DNA of 64,000 nt, taken from contig NZ_BAABWJ010000005.1 in NCBI RefSeq assembly GCF_040372805.1, positions 186,001 to 250,000 of the forward strand, read 5' to 3'. Shown here piece after piece: positions 45,184-54,680 of this stretch. The DNA is from Pseudoteredinibacter isoporae_A (GTDB taxonomy: Bacteria; Pseudomonadota; Gammaproteobacteria; Pseudomonadales; Cellvibrionaceae). A program made the position numbers and the translations under genes. The notes under the pieces are model-generated. The model saw only the letters and a list, made by a program, of their open reading frames with translations. It was not told the DNA's origin and searched no databases. Each line of letters begins with the position of its first letter. Position 1 is the first letter of the stretch.

Positions 45184-45692
45184 CGCATATTACCTTCTGG
45201 GCGATTCCTGTCTTGTGAGCTATTGCTCGGCTGCATTGTGCATGACCCGGCGAACAACCCACACCTCCTGTTCAAAAAATACACTAATTGCCGTATTTGC
45301 AAACAAATACACCCATGTATTACTCATAAATTAAGGCATATTTGTTGGAACGAAAATGTTACTCGAACCGCAGTCTAACGCGATTATGAAATTCATTTTC
45401 GGACGCGGTCGGCAGAAGACCTGATCGCGTGGAAAAAACAAAGGGGGACAGTAACATAGACCAGTAAAAGCTGGCTAGCTGGAGAGTGATAGAACGCGAA
45501 TTGACGCCTGTTTACTCTTTTTTTGTCGCTTTATCAGGCGTCCACTGATCAGAAAATAATCCATTTTAAAGCAAAGGTGCTAATAATCTCTTAAATCAGG
45601 TCGCTGTAGGATAAAGCGGTGGATTTCTGGCGGTGAATGTCTAAAATCAACGCAACCAATGATGATGATAGCAACAGCTAAGGATTCTTATA
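45184..45692. other. Divergent intergenic region between fimL and nhaB
   Basis: About 510 bases without a supported gene. It carries the fimL promoter on the left and the nhaB promoter on the right; I could not identify a specific operator. Confidence 0.5.
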
Positions 45693-47195
45693 ATGACCAA
45701 AACCATGGGCCAGGCGCTCACCAGCAATTTTCTCGGGCACGCCCCAGACTGGTACAAAAAAGCCATTATCGCCTTCTTAGTCATCAACCCTATTTTGATG
45801 ATCACTGTCGGTAAATACGTCACCGGTTGGGTAATCATTTTGGAGTTCATTTTTACTCTGGCCATGGCCTTAAAATGCTATCCATTACAGCCAGGAGGGT
45901 TGTTGGCCATTGAAGCCATTGCGATGGGCATGGCCACGCCGGAAGCGGTAAAAGACGAACTGTTTGCCAACTTCCCGGTTATTTTATTGTTGATGTTTAT
46001 GGTGGCCGGTATCTTCTTTATGAAGGACCTGCTGCTCTACCTCTTTACCAAGATTCTCCTCGGCATACGCTCGAAAATGCTGCTGTCCTTTTTATTCTGT
46101 TTTGCATCAGCTGTTCTTTCAGCCTTTTTGGACGCACTGACCGTTACTGCCGTTCTGATTACCGTTGCGGTTGGCTTTTACTCGGTGTATCACAAAATCG
46201 CCTCGGGTAAGAAATTCCACCACGATCACGATCATGGACAAGATGAAGAAGTTTACGAGTACCACCGTGAAGATCTTGATCAATTCCGTTCTTTCTTGCG
46301 CAGCCTGATTATGCATGGTGCTGTAGGCACCGCTCTCGGCGGTGTATGTACCGTTGTGGGCGAGCCTCAAAACCTGCTGATTGCGAACGTTGCTGGCTGG
46401 GACTTCATGACCTTCGTTAAGATCATGGCACCTGTGACCATGCCTGTTTTGGCGGCGGGCTTGGCAACCTGCTTGCTGCTTGAGAAGACGGGTTGGTTCG
46501 GCTACGGCGCCACCTTGCCAGAATCTGTGCGTAATGTTCTGGAAGACTTCGCTGAAGAAGAAGACAAAAAACGTTCTATCAAAGACAAGGCAGCCCTGAT
46601 CATTCAAGCGATTGTTGGCCTTATCCTGGTGGTTGCCCTTGCGAAACACATTGCCGAGGTTGGCTTGATCGGTTTGATGATTATCGTTTTGCTGACCGCG
46701 TTTAACGGTATTATCGACGAGCATCAGATTGGCCACGCTTTTGAAGAAGCCCTGCCATTTACTGCTCTGCTGGCAGTTTTCTTCGCGATCGTTGCCGTGA
46801 TTCATGCTCAGCATTTGTTTCAGCCAATTACGGCATTGGTTCTTTCTCTGGATCTTGAGCAGCAAGCACCGATGCTCTTTTTGGCCAATGGCATCTTGTC
46901 CATGATTTCAGATAATGTGTTCGTAGCAACCGTTTACATCAATGAAATTAAATCGGCATTGGATTCCGGCTCCATTGATAAAGAACACTTCGATAAGTTA
47001 GCTATTGCCATTAACGCCGGTACCAACCTACCTTCCGTTGCGACTCCAAATGGTCAAGCGGCCTTCTTGTTCTTACTGACGTCAGCATTGGCGCCGTTAA
47101 TTCGCTTGTCTTATGGCCGCATGGTGATTATGGCTGTACCTTACACCTTGGTGCTCGGTAGCGTCGGCCTGGCTTGCGTTATCGCCTTTATTTAA
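45693..47195 (+). CDS. nhaB: Na+/H+ antiporter NhaB
   Basis: A 500-residue inner-membrane antiporter of the NhaB family with about 12 membrane segments. The opening AFLVINPILMITVGKYVTGW, the internal FLDALTVTAVLITV, VVGEPQNLLIANVAGW and the closing INAGTNLPSVATPNGQAAF are family signatures. A His/Asp-rich loop (HHDHDHGQDEE at about residue 180) lies on the cytoplasmic side. It expels sodium and helps control internal pH, expected for a marine bacterium. Located next to fimL as in Pseudomonas. Confidence 0.97.
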   Translation: MTKTMGQALTSNFLGHAPDWYKKAIIAFLVINPILMITVGKYVTGWVIILEFIFTLAMALKCYPLQPGGLLAIEAIAMGMATPEAVKDELFANFPVILLLMFMVAGIFFMKDLLLYLFTKILLGIRSKMLLSFLFCFASAVLSAFLDALTVTAVLITVAVGFYSVYHKIASGKKFHHDHDHGQDEEVYEYHREDLDQFRSFLRSLIMHGAVGTALGGVCTVVGEPQNLLIANVAGWDFMTFVKIMAPVTMPVLAAGLATCLLLEKTGWFGYGATLPESVRNVLEDFAEEEDKKRSIKDKAALIIQAIVGLILVVALAKHIAEVGLIGLMIIVLLTAFNGIIDEHQIGHAFEEALPFTALLAVFFAIVAVIHAQHLFQPITALVLSLDLEQQAPMLFLANGILSMISDNVFVATVYINEIKSALDSGSIDKEHFDKLAIAINAGTNLPSVATPNGQAAFLFLLTSALAPLIRLSYGRMVIMAVPYTLVLGSVGLACVIAFI

Positions 47196-47202
47196 ATTCT
47201 TT

Positions 47203-47229
47203 AAAAGGGCAGCATGAGCTGCCCTTTTT
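47203..47229 (+). terminator. Terminator of nhaB
   Basis: An 11-bp stem aaaagggcagc / gctgccctttt with a 4-base loop and T5, starting 8 nt after the stop. Confidence 0.92.
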
Positions 47230-47297
47230 ACTCCCCTGCTCTTTTCCATTTATCTTCCCTGCCTCTTTAATCTGCAAGACAGCTTACCGTTAACACC

Positions 47298-47885
47298 ATG
47301 GCAACGATTTACACCATTGGCTATGCCACCAAAAGCTACCCCGTTTTTCTGGAACAATTGAAGCGTTATAAAATCAGCGCACTGGTAGACGTTCGTTCTG
47401 TTCCATTCAGTGCGCGCTTCAAGGAATTCGACCAGCCCAACTTGCAAAGAGCTCTACCCAAGGAAAAAATTCACTACATTTACATGGGCGATCATTTGGG
47501 GCCTCGTTCAAAAGATCCGAGCCACTACCACGAAAACCGTCAAATTGATTTCGACAAACTTAATCAAAGCCGTCTGTTTTTACAGGGGATTGAGCGTTTG
47601 AACCAAGGACTTAAAAAACACTACACCATCGCAATGATGTGCGCTGAAAAAGATCCGGCCAGTTGTCATCGCAGTTTATTGATCGCCAAATTTATCGCTG
47701 AACAAAATGATTGGACGGTCGAGCATATTCTTCATGAGGGCGAATTGGAAAGTCAGCCGGCGCTGATGGCCCGATTGGTAGAAGAACAGGGATTACGCTG
47801 CGATATGCTCAGCGATGAAGCCAGCATCACCCGACAGGCCTATGATGCACAATGCCAGGCAGTTAACTATAAAAGGCCGGAATAA
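47298..47885 (+). CDS. DUF488 family protein
   Basis: A 195-residue DUF488 protein: the opening IYTIGYATKSYPVFLEQLKR, LVDVRSVPFSARFKEFDQ, GDHLGPRSKDPSHY, and MMCAEKDPASCHRSLLIAKF with two conserved cysteines and a histidine. The family is widespread; proposed roles in DNA or nucleotide metabolism are unproven. The single gene stands between nhaB and rraA. Confidence 0.88.
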   Translation: MATIYTIGYATKSYPVFLEQLKRYKISALVDVRSVPFSARFKEFDQPNLQRALPKEKIHYIYMGDHLGPRSKDPSHYHENRQIDFDKLNQSRLFLQGIERLNQGLKKHYTIAMMCAEKDPASCHRSLLIAKFIAEQNDWTVEHILHEGELESQPALMARLVEEQGLRCDMLSDEASITRQAYDAQCQAVNYKRPE

Positions 47886-47953
47886 ACGAAGCACATCCAC
47901 GAAACGGATTGGCGGTAATATGAATACCTACGCGCCAACCCATGCGCCACGGG

Positions 47954-48445
47954 TCAATCGGGCATTTTCAAGGCTTCACGGCTGACCACAACACCATTGC
48001 TGTCCGCGTAGACATACTCGCCAGGAATAAAGTCCACGCCCGCAAAACTCACCGTTACGTTTAAATCACCCAGGCCTCGCTTTTCCGTTTTCAATGGAAT
48101 GGTCCCCATCGCCTGAACACCCAGGTCAAGAGTTGCCATAACCGCCGCATCGCGAATGCAGCCATAGATAATGATACCTTCCCAACCGTTTTTCACCGCG
48201 TTTTCGGCAATCATATCTCCCAACAACGCTCTACGTAGCGAGCCACCGCCATCGACCACCATGACTTTTCCACGGCCATCGGTACCCGCCTGCTCTTTGA
48301 CAAGAGAGTTATCTTCGTGGCATTTAATCGTCACAATTTGCCCACCGAAGTTTTCGCGGCCACCGAAATTACGCGTGATGGTAGGAATGGTAACTCGAAC
48401 TTGATCCGGGTAGGCATCACATAAATCAGGGGTTGCAATAGTCAT
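47954..48445 (-). CDS. rraA: Ribonuclease E activity regulator RraA
   Basis: A 163-residue RraA protein, which in E. coli inhibits RNase E. It starts IATPDLCDAYPDQVRV, and contains ENFGGQIVTIKCHEDNS, VMVVDGGGSLRRALLGDM (ligand pocket) and DGWGGI-like YGCIRDAAVM. Similar folds occur in aldolases, but the Asp/Arg metal-site pair typical of 4-hydroxy-4-methyl-2-oxoglutarate aldolase should be checked. An aaggga ribosome binding site supports the ATG at 48445. Confidence 0.92.
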   Translation of the reverse strand: MTIATPDLCDAYPDQVRVTIPTITRNFGGRENFGGQIVTIKCHEDNSLVKEQAGTDGRGKVMVVDGGGSLRRALLGDMIAENAVKNGWEGIIIYGCIRDAAVMATLDLGVQAMGTIPLKTEKRGLGDLNVTVSFAGVDFIPGEYVYADSNGVVVSREALKMPD

Positions 48446-48542
48446 CAAGTTTCCCTTGCTAAGAGACTGAAAAGTTCATCTTAGCAGGCCAAAGCGAAAA
48501 CCAAAGCTATAGCCGATATTCAGGAAAATTATGGTTTAGGGT

Positions 48543-48821
48543 TTAGAGCTCAATACCCAGGGTATCGCCATCATACGCGGGAGGATAGTGGCCCAGGCGC
48601 AGGCTGGGCTGCTCAAGACATCGAAGATCACTTAAACGAAAGCCCAAACCATGAGCGGGGCAACGCAGGACCTGCCCATCACAACTGCCCTGGGCAAGAG
48701 AGCGTCCGGCGTGGGGGCAACGGGCATCAAGGAGATAACGCCGCCCCTCTTCCTGAAGCAGCAGAATTTCACGGCCAGCAACACGAAAGCTGGCGCGGTA
48801 ACCATCAACAAGCTGGTGCAA
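48543..48821 (-). CDS. Small Rieske [2Fe-2S] protein
   Basis: A Rieske domain of about 92 residues: CPHAGRSL and CPAHGLGF supply the C-x-H and C-x2-H ligand pairs separated by the usual 15-17 residues. Such small ferredoxins donate electrons to oxygenases. No ATG lies at a sensible distance; the frame extends into the 3' end of the hydrolase gene, and a TTG at 48821 (16-nt overlap) gives a compact domain. The start is therefore uncertain. Translation is probably coupled to the hydrolase upstream. Confidence 0.75.
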   Translation of the reverse strand: MHQLVDGYRASFRVAGREILLLQEEGRRYLLDARCPHAGRSLAQGSCDGQVLRCPAHGLGFRLSDLRCLEQPSLRLGHYPPAYDGDTLGIEL

Positions 48822-49761
48822 TTTGATCAGTGGGTAAAAGGCCAAGCGGAAGCTCCAACTGCCCGAACCAATGTTCCAGGGGCTGCCAAAAGGCTTCCAG
48901 CTGTCTGGCATCAGCCAGCTGCTCCAACAAGGATTCCGCCTCATCAGATCCCCCATCCAGACGAGTAAGCTTGCCCTGCTCAAGCAGTTTAAGCAAGCCG
49001 GCATCGCCACGCTGGGCATCTGCAGAGCGCTGCATGGCAAGAGGCACACTCAAACCAGCAAGCACAGACCACAAATCCACATTCAAACTGCGCCCACGAC
49101 GACCGAACACACCCTGCTCACGCCACAGCTGGTGGCGCAGGGCTTTAGGCTCCAGTTCGGGGCCTAAAGCAGGATTGCGAATATCACTGAAACTCACCAT
49201 ATCCGCCAGATGATTGGCCAGGGGCAAGCGGCGCAAACTGCCAGACGGAAATGGGTCTCCAATACCGACCGCGGCGGCCACCGTGTTTTCAAGCAATGCT
49301 CCACTGGTGAGGGACATCAACAGGGCACCAAAGCCTTCGGCATGCCCAACCCAAAGGGGCGCTCGGCCACACACTTCGGCCACAAACGCGACGGCTGCAG
49401 GAATATCGTAACGGGCATAATCCGCCAGCGTGTTGGATTCAAAACTCTCATTGAGAACAGACAGACCATGACCACGGGCATCCAGCAACCAAACATCCAG
49501 CCCCTGCCTTGCCAGCATAGGGCCCAGGCCTGAATAATTTTCACCCAGCCACATCTGGTGATTCTGATAACAGCCGTGAAACAGAATTAAAGGCGGATGT
49601 TCAATGTGCGAAATATCTCTGGCACCAATACGCGTGATGGCCAGCTCAACACTTTTATCCGGACTGTTATTAGGCTTGATTACGTACACGTCCTCGAGCA
49701 AGTCGCCACGGGACTCTGCACTTTCTAAACGGACAGGAAATAATCGGCTGCTACTTTTCAC
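48805..49761 (-). CDS. Alpha/beta hydrolase-fold protein lacking the nucleophile serine
   Basis: A 318-residue protein with the alpha/beta hydrolase layout: LILFHGCYQNHQMW (oxyanion region), LLDARGHGLS, and the nucleophile-elbow position WVGHAEGFGA, where the central residue is Ala141 instead of Ser (gcc, one base from tcc). The protein cannot use a canonical serine mechanism. A GTG start at 49761 has an aagga ribosome binding site. It is followed by the overlapping Rieske protein, an unusual partner; a binding or dead-enzyme scaffold role is possible. Confidence 0.8.
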   Translation of the reverse strand: MKSSSRLFPVRLESAESRGDLLEDVYVIKPNNSPDKSVELAITRIGARDISHIEHPPLILFHGCYQNHQMWLGENYSGLGPMLARQGLDVWLLDARGHGLSVLNESFESNTLADYARYDIPAAVAFVAEVCGRAPLWVGHAEGFGALLMSLTSGALLENTVAAAVGIGDPFPSGSLRRLPLANHLADMVSFSDIRNPALGPELEPKALRHQLWREQGVFGRRGRSLNVDLWSVLAGLSVPLAMQRSADAQRGDAGLLKLLEQGKLTRLDGGSDEAESLLEQLADARQLEAFWQPLEHWFGQLELPLGLLPTDQIAPAC

Positions 49762-50271
49762 TTGTTATCCTTTTTATCACCCAAGAGGTCTTGCTTTTTG
49801 GTTTCGCGAAAGCGCGCTTGATGAACGTCATTCGCGGTGATTATTTTTCATTCAACTGCTTTTTTATACTCAAGCAAATAACCACAATGTAGCCTGAACA
49901 AGTATAGGTGAAATCTTGGATTCGCCAGGAAAATATTCCGGAAAAAATCAGAATATTTTTCTATAAGACGAGCCTCGCCTTAATCGGAAAATTTTTATCT
50001 TTACAATTGAAACACTTGCAAGATGATGCTCAGCTGAATATTGAAGTTTTCTCTCCAAACCCTTGTCCGCAGAGCTATCCTTTATGACAAAAATGTGTCT
50101 GCAAATACGAATTTTACGCAAGAGAGAAAAACAGGGCTATTACAGAAAATAACACGGTCCCCACCTGAGCCGAGCAACGTCGATTCAAAACTTTCACGAC
50201 GATTTTGCTCTATGTCAGGCATACCGTTAAAATGCGGGGTTTTAGCCAGCAGCGCGGCCGCCAAAACCCTT
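49762..50271. other. Intergenic region upstream of pabB
   Basis: About 510 bases with AT-rich sequence. A 9-bp inverted repeat aaaatattc / gaatatttt with a 12-base spacer occurs at 49930-49959; it may be a regulatory site but no factor can be named. The pabB frame is open back to 50041, yet the extra N-terminal residues are not family-like. Confidence 0.4.
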
Positions 50272-51648
50272 ATGCTTTGTTTCGATCTTCCTTATTTTCC
50301 AGATAGCGCCGAATTATTCAAGCGCATTTCAGATTTAAACGATGCCGTTTGGCTGGACAGCTGCAGTCACGGCGAACGCAGTGGGCGCTATGACATCATG
50401 TCTGCCCAGCCCCTGCGCACGTTAATCCACAAAAACGGCCACAGTTTCATCTGCGAAAAAGGCGACAAACGGGAATATCGGGGCGACTTTTTCCAGCTGC
50501 TGGATGAACAAATTCAAAGCCTGCCCAGTGAGTGCGCCAATAACCAGATTTTTTGTGGCGGCTTGATTGGTTACATCAGCTACGACTTCGGGATGCAGCT
50601 GCCATTTAATGAGGTGTCCGCCAGCCCGAACAAACTGCCTTTGGACGATGCCCAACTTGGGCTCTATAGCTGGGCCTTGGTGCAGGATCATCACAGCCAG
50701 CGCAGCTGGTGTCTCGGGCCTGACCTCGGCGAAGACCAGCAAGCGGTTATCGCCAACATCGTCGCCCGCTGTCAGCGCCCGTGGGCACCTACCCGCACAA
50801 GCGACGACTATCGATGCGAGCCCTTTCAAGCCCAAATCACCGCCGAGGAATACCGGGAAAACATCGCCCGAGTCCAAGACTACATTCAGGCGGGTGACTG
50901 CTATCAGGTAAACTTCGCTCAAAAATTCAGCGCGCTTTTTGAAGGCTCCGCACTGGCGGCCTACCTCAAACTCCGCCAAGCCCTACCCTCGCCCTTCAGC
51001 GCCTTTATGAAGCTCGATAGAGGGGCCATCCTGAGTCACTCCCCTGAGCGCTTTATTCGTGTACAGGGCGACCAGGTCGAAACCAAGCCCATCAAGGGCA
51101 CCATTCCTCGCGGTGATGATCTGGACAGTGATCGTCAGTTGGCCCGCGAGCTCCAGAGCAGCGACAAAGACCGCGCCGAAAACTTGATGATTGTGGATCT
51201 GTTGAGAAATGACCTCAGCCGCAACTGCAAACTGGGCAGTGTGCGAGTTCCTGAGCTGTTCGCACTGGAAAGTTACCCTAACGTCCACCACTTGGTCAGC
51301 ACGATTACCGGTAGCTTAGCGGAGGACTCCAGCGCTCTGGCACTGTTGCGGGACAGCTTCCCCGGAGGGTCCATTACCGGTGCTCCTAAAAAGCGCGCGA
51401 TGGAGATTATTGCAGAGCTTGAGCCGGATGCTCGCTCAGTGTACTGCGGGAGCATGGTGTATATCAGTGCCAACGGCAATATGGACAGCTCGATCACCAT
51501 CCGCACCCTGGTAGACGATGGCGAAGGCCAGATTCACTGCTGGGGTGGTGGTGGCATTACGGCGGATTCCAACAGTGACTCGGAATATCAGGAAAGTCTC
51601 ACAAAGGTTATGAAACTGATGACCACCCTGCAAAACACAACACCTTGA
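50272..51648 (+). CDS. pabB: Aminodeoxychorismate synthase component I PabB
   Basis: PabB converts chorismate to aminodeoxychorismate for p-aminobenzoate and folate. The 458-residue chain has the chorismate-binding domain with PIKGTIPRG, where Lys275 identifies PabB (E. coli Lys274) rather than anthranilate synthase, then AENLMIVDLLRNDLSRNC and SFPGGSITGAPKKRAMEII. The agreement of the lysine position with E. coli supports the ATG at 50272 over upstream candidates at 50212 and 50041. The glutaminase PabA is not adjacent. Confidence 0.95.
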   Translation: MLCFDLPYFPDSAELFKRISDLNDAVWLDSCSHGERSGRYDIMSAQPLRTLIHKNGHSFICEKGDKREYRGDFFQLLDEQIQSLPSECANNQIFCGGLIGYISYDFGMQLPFNEVSASPNKLPLDDAQLGLYSWALVQDHHSQRSWCLGPDLGEDQQAVIANIVARCQRPWAPTRTSDDYRCEPFQAQITAEEYRENIARVQDYIQAGDCYQVNFAQKFSALFEGSALAAYLKLRQALPSPFSAFMKLDRGAILSHSPERFIRVQGDQVETKPIKGTIPRGDDLDSDRQLARELQSSDKDRAENLMIVDLLRNDLSRNCKLGSVRVPELFALESYPNVHHLVSTITGSLAEDSSALALLRDSFPGGSITGAPKKRAMEIIAELEPDARSVYCGSMVYISANGNMDSSITIRTLVDDGEGQIHCWGGGGITADSNSDSEYQESLTKVMKLMTTLQNTTP

Positions 51649-51696
51649 GACAAGCCGACACCCAAAGCTGACAATTAACAACCTTGAAAACAAAAA

Positions 51697-51720
51697 CGGC
51701 GACTAAACAGTCGCCGCTTT
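51697..51720. terminator. Bidirectional terminator
   Basis: A 7-bp GC stem (cggcgac / gtcgccg) with a 6-base loop, flanked by A5 on the left and T-rich sequence on the right, between convergent pabB and a TonB receptor gene. Confidence 0.85.
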
Positions 51721-51746
51721 TGCTTAAGAGGGTGTTTGGGTGCTTT

Positions 51747-54314
51747 TTAGAAGCGGTAGCCCAAATCCACACCAACCATCCGGGGCAGACGACGAGCAAC
51801 AGTGTGGGAGCCCACAGCACTACCCGGGCCGGTGTAATCCAGCAGATCGTCTTCATCGGTCAGGTTGTTTGCCCACAGAGCAACACTCCAGCTGTCATCT
51901 GAACTGATCAGACTGACACGGGCATTAACGGTAAAGTAATCCTCGATCTCCTCACCGCGCAGCTGACCGATACGATCATCAACCCAGTTGTAGTCTCCAC
52001 GGAAAACCAGATCACCCACGCTTACCGGCACAGTGTATTCACCCATGATGTAGAACTTATGCTCTGGTGTGTTCGCCAACGGCTGACCGGTTTGGTCGCG
52101 CTCACCGAAGATCACGTCGTAACGGGTAATTTCAGTGTCCAGGAAGCTGTAGTTGGCCGACATAAAGAACGCGTCAGTCACAGACCAATACAATTCCATA
52201 TCAACACCCTTACCTTCCGCATCGGCCGTGGTAATGTTGTAACTTGGAATGGCATTCGTTGGGCCAATCAACTGCAGATCCTGCTTGTTGTCATACTCGT
52301 AGAAGTACGCCGCTACGTTATAGCGCAGGTCACCTTCAAGGAAATCGCCCTTAAAGCCGATCTCATAGTTAGTCACTTCTTCCTGATCAAAGGTTGGCTT
52401 GATACCAGGACCAAAACTCAAGCTATTAAAGCCCCCAGACTTAAAGCCCGTTGCGACGCTACCGTAAACCATTGCGTCCTGGCTGATAAAGTAATCCACC
52501 ACAAAACGACCGGACAGCGCGTCCCAGTCTTCGTCGTAACGCTGGATAACGTTGCCACCATCGTTACCGGCGTTAAAGAAGAACAAACCCAGTGGCAAAG
52601 GTTGACCAAGAATACTGGTTAGGAAGCTGTTTTCGGGACGGTAACCGGTTTGAACCGTAAAGCTCTTCTCATCGTAGGTATAACGCAGGCCGGCACTGAT
52701 GTTCACCGAGTCATTCACCGCGTAAGTGAAGTCGGTGTACAAGGCCGTGCTTTCATAAGTACCAGTGTTGCGTACGGACTCATTCCAGGCAGGATCATTG
52801 TTCAGACGCGCTTGAATCTGTGGCAACAAACAACCACCAATCGCCGCAGTTGGACCCGCAGCGGCGGCTACATCACCAGCGTTACTAGGACCGCAGCTCA
52901 CCAAATGCAAAGCACCGTATGGGCTGCTGGGGTTAAACGGGTTTGGGCTGGCCGCATAGGCAGAGAATAAGAAGCTGGACAAGGCCAGACCATTCAAGCC
53001 CGCGCCAACCAAGGTGCCACGCACACCATTGACGACTTCTGCAATTTCCTGTTCGGAGGAATTCCCATCGATACCCAGCTGCGCACCGGAAAGCTGCACG
53101 GGAGACGCCAGCAAGGCGTTCGGGTCAGCCAACAAAGCGTTATAGATCGCAAAATTTTCCAGCATGTTGGTGGTCGCAGTCGCTTCGGTAGTGTGATCAA
53201 CATGCTCTTTGCTGTAGGCCGCACCTACGGTCCACTTCAAGTCTTCCCAATCGCCGACCAAACGAAACTCTTGTGAAAACTGGTCCTGATCATCAATGTT
53301 TTCAGAAGAAAAGTGATGGCCAGGATCAGAAGAACCATCTTCGTCGTTCACAAAATTTACGTTCATGGAACGGTACGCCGTGATCGACGTGAATGTCGCC
53401 GCTTCAAACTCGTGATTAACTTCAATGGAGGTACCAAACAGATCGCGCTCTTCCAAAGAAGTCGTGTCGAGAGATACATCACCGTATAAATCGAATGGGC
53501 CGTTTACGTTACCTGCCGCGTACACACTCTGAGTAGTGGTGTATACCGTACCGGAATTCTGAGACAACTCACTGTACTCGCCACGCCAAATGACTTCGGT
53601 ATCGTCGGAGGCATCCCAACGAATGGAGCCGCGCACAGACTGGCTGTCCACGTCATTCAGATCCGGGCCATTCACATTATTCAAATAACCGTTGCGGCTA
53701 TTAACGGTACCACTCAGACGCGCAGCTACAGTATCGCTGATGGGCTGGTTGATAACAAAGCTGGCTTTTTTCTTACCGTAATTACCCAAGCTCAGGTTAA
53801 TGGCACGCTCGGCTTCATCGCCCGGCTTTTTGGTAATGTAATGAATGGCACCACCGGTTGCATTGCGCCCAAACAACGTCCCCTGGGGACCTTTCAGGAT
53901 CTCGATTCGCTCGACATCTTCCAGAGGAATCTCGGCGCCTGCACCTCGCGCGGCATAAACGCCATCAACGTACAGGGCAATCGCCGGATCGGAACCTACG
54001 GTAAAATCGTCGGTTTGGATACCACGAACATTGTAGTTCGCCTGGGTTACACTCTCATTGTTCATTTCAACACCCGCCGTGGCACGGCCGATGTCACTGA
54101 TGCTCTCGGCACCCATCTCTTTCAATGAGTCACCACTGAAAGCGGAAATAGAAATTGGAACATCCTGCAGGTTCTGTTCACGCTTTTGCGCGGTAACCAC
54201 CACTTCCTCCAACAAGGAAGACGCCTGAACCCACATGGGTGTTGCAGTAACGGCACTGAATGCAACCGCTACAGACAGACTTTTAACGGGGAACGGAATT
54301 CGATTGTGTTTCAT
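51747..54314 (-). CDS. TonB-dependent outer-membrane receptor
   Basis: An 855-residue receptor. The signal peptide ends around VQA; the TonB box region reads LLEEVVVTAQKREQNLQDVP, followed by the plug domain (GIQTDDF, ALYVDGVYAARG, VERIEILKGPQGTLFGRNAT, GGAIHYITKKP) and a 22-strand barrel ending in aromatic F (VGVDLGYRF). The iron/pesticin-type subgroup is common in marine and sphingomonad bacteria and may carry siderophores or other ligands; the substrate is not determinable. A strong terminator separates it from the receptor upstream, so they have separate transcripts. Confidence 0.95.
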   Translation of the reverse strand: MKHNRIPFPVKSLSVAVAFSAVTATPMWVQASSLLEEVVVTAQKREQNLQDVPISISAFSGDSLKEMGAESISDIGRATAGVEMNNESVTQANYNVRGIQTDDFTVGSDPAIALYVDGVYAARGAGAEIPLEDVERIEILKGPQGTLFGRNATGGAIHYITKKPGDEAERAINLSLGNYGKKKASFVINQPISDTVAARLSGTVNSRNGYLNNVNGPDLNDVDSQSVRGSIRWDASDDTEVIWRGEYSELSQNSGTVYTTTQSVYAAGNVNGPFDLYGDVSLDTTSLEERDLFGTSIEVNHEFEAATFTSITAYRSMNVNFVNDEDGSSDPGHHFSSENIDDQDQFSQEFRLVGDWEDLKWTVGAAYSKEHVDHTTEATATTNMLENFAIYNALLADPNALLASPVQLSGAQLGIDGNSSEQEIAEVVNGVRGTLVGAGLNGLALSSFLFSAYAASPNPFNPSSPYGALHLVSCGPSNAGDVAAAAGPTAAIGGCLLPQIQARLNNDPAWNESVRNTGTYESTALYTDFTYAVNDSVNISAGLRYTYDEKSFTVQTGYRPENSFLTSILGQPLPLGLFFFNAGNDGGNVIQRYDEDWDALSGRFVVDYFISQDAMVYGSVATGFKSGGFNSLSFGPGIKPTFDQEEVTNYEIGFKGDFLEGDLRYNVAAYFYEYDNKQDLQLIGPTNAIPSYNITTADAEGKGVDMELYWSVTDAFFMSANYSFLDTEITRYDVIFGERDQTGQPLANTPEHKFYIMGEYTVPVSVGDLVFRGDYNWVDDRIGQLRGEEIEDYFTVNARVSLISSDDSWSVALWANNLTDEDDLLDYTGPGSAVGSHTVARRLPRMVGVDLGYRF

Positions 54315-54630
54315 ACTCTTCTCAAAATTTTGTTCTAAAAATAAGCAACTGCTAAAACAGTAAAAAGCGAATTATTATAGAACACCTGTTTCCGTAACCA
54401 CTTTCCGAGCCACCCATTTACACTGTCTTTTTTCGCCAATTCAACGGGCATACCCTGCAACACGATTGTTTTTAAATCATCATGTGTATTTTTCAAACAA
54501 AGAATAAGAACGCATGGATTTTCAATCAAAATCACAGATTCGCATCACCGGAAATGCCATTCGGCATTGCGTTTACCCTGCGCCGTGAAAATGACTGCTT
54601 TTTGTACTCGATCAAAAAAATGACACGCAT
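54315..54630. other. Promoter region between the two receptor genes
   Basis: About 320 bases upstream of the first receptor gene, with no supported gene. It contains A/T-rich runs near 54350-54380; no Fur-box or other known operator was clearly matched. Confidence 0.4.
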
Positions 54631-54659
54631 AAAAAAAGCCGGCGCAAAGGCCGGCTTTT
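54631..54659 (-). terminator. Terminator of the second TonB receptor gene
   Basis: Minus-strand 10-bp stem gccggc plus flanking A/T pairs with a 6-base loop and T7 tail, 22 nt past the stop. Confidence 0.92.
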
Positions 54660-54680
54660 CGCGTTGCTTCAGACGTTAAA

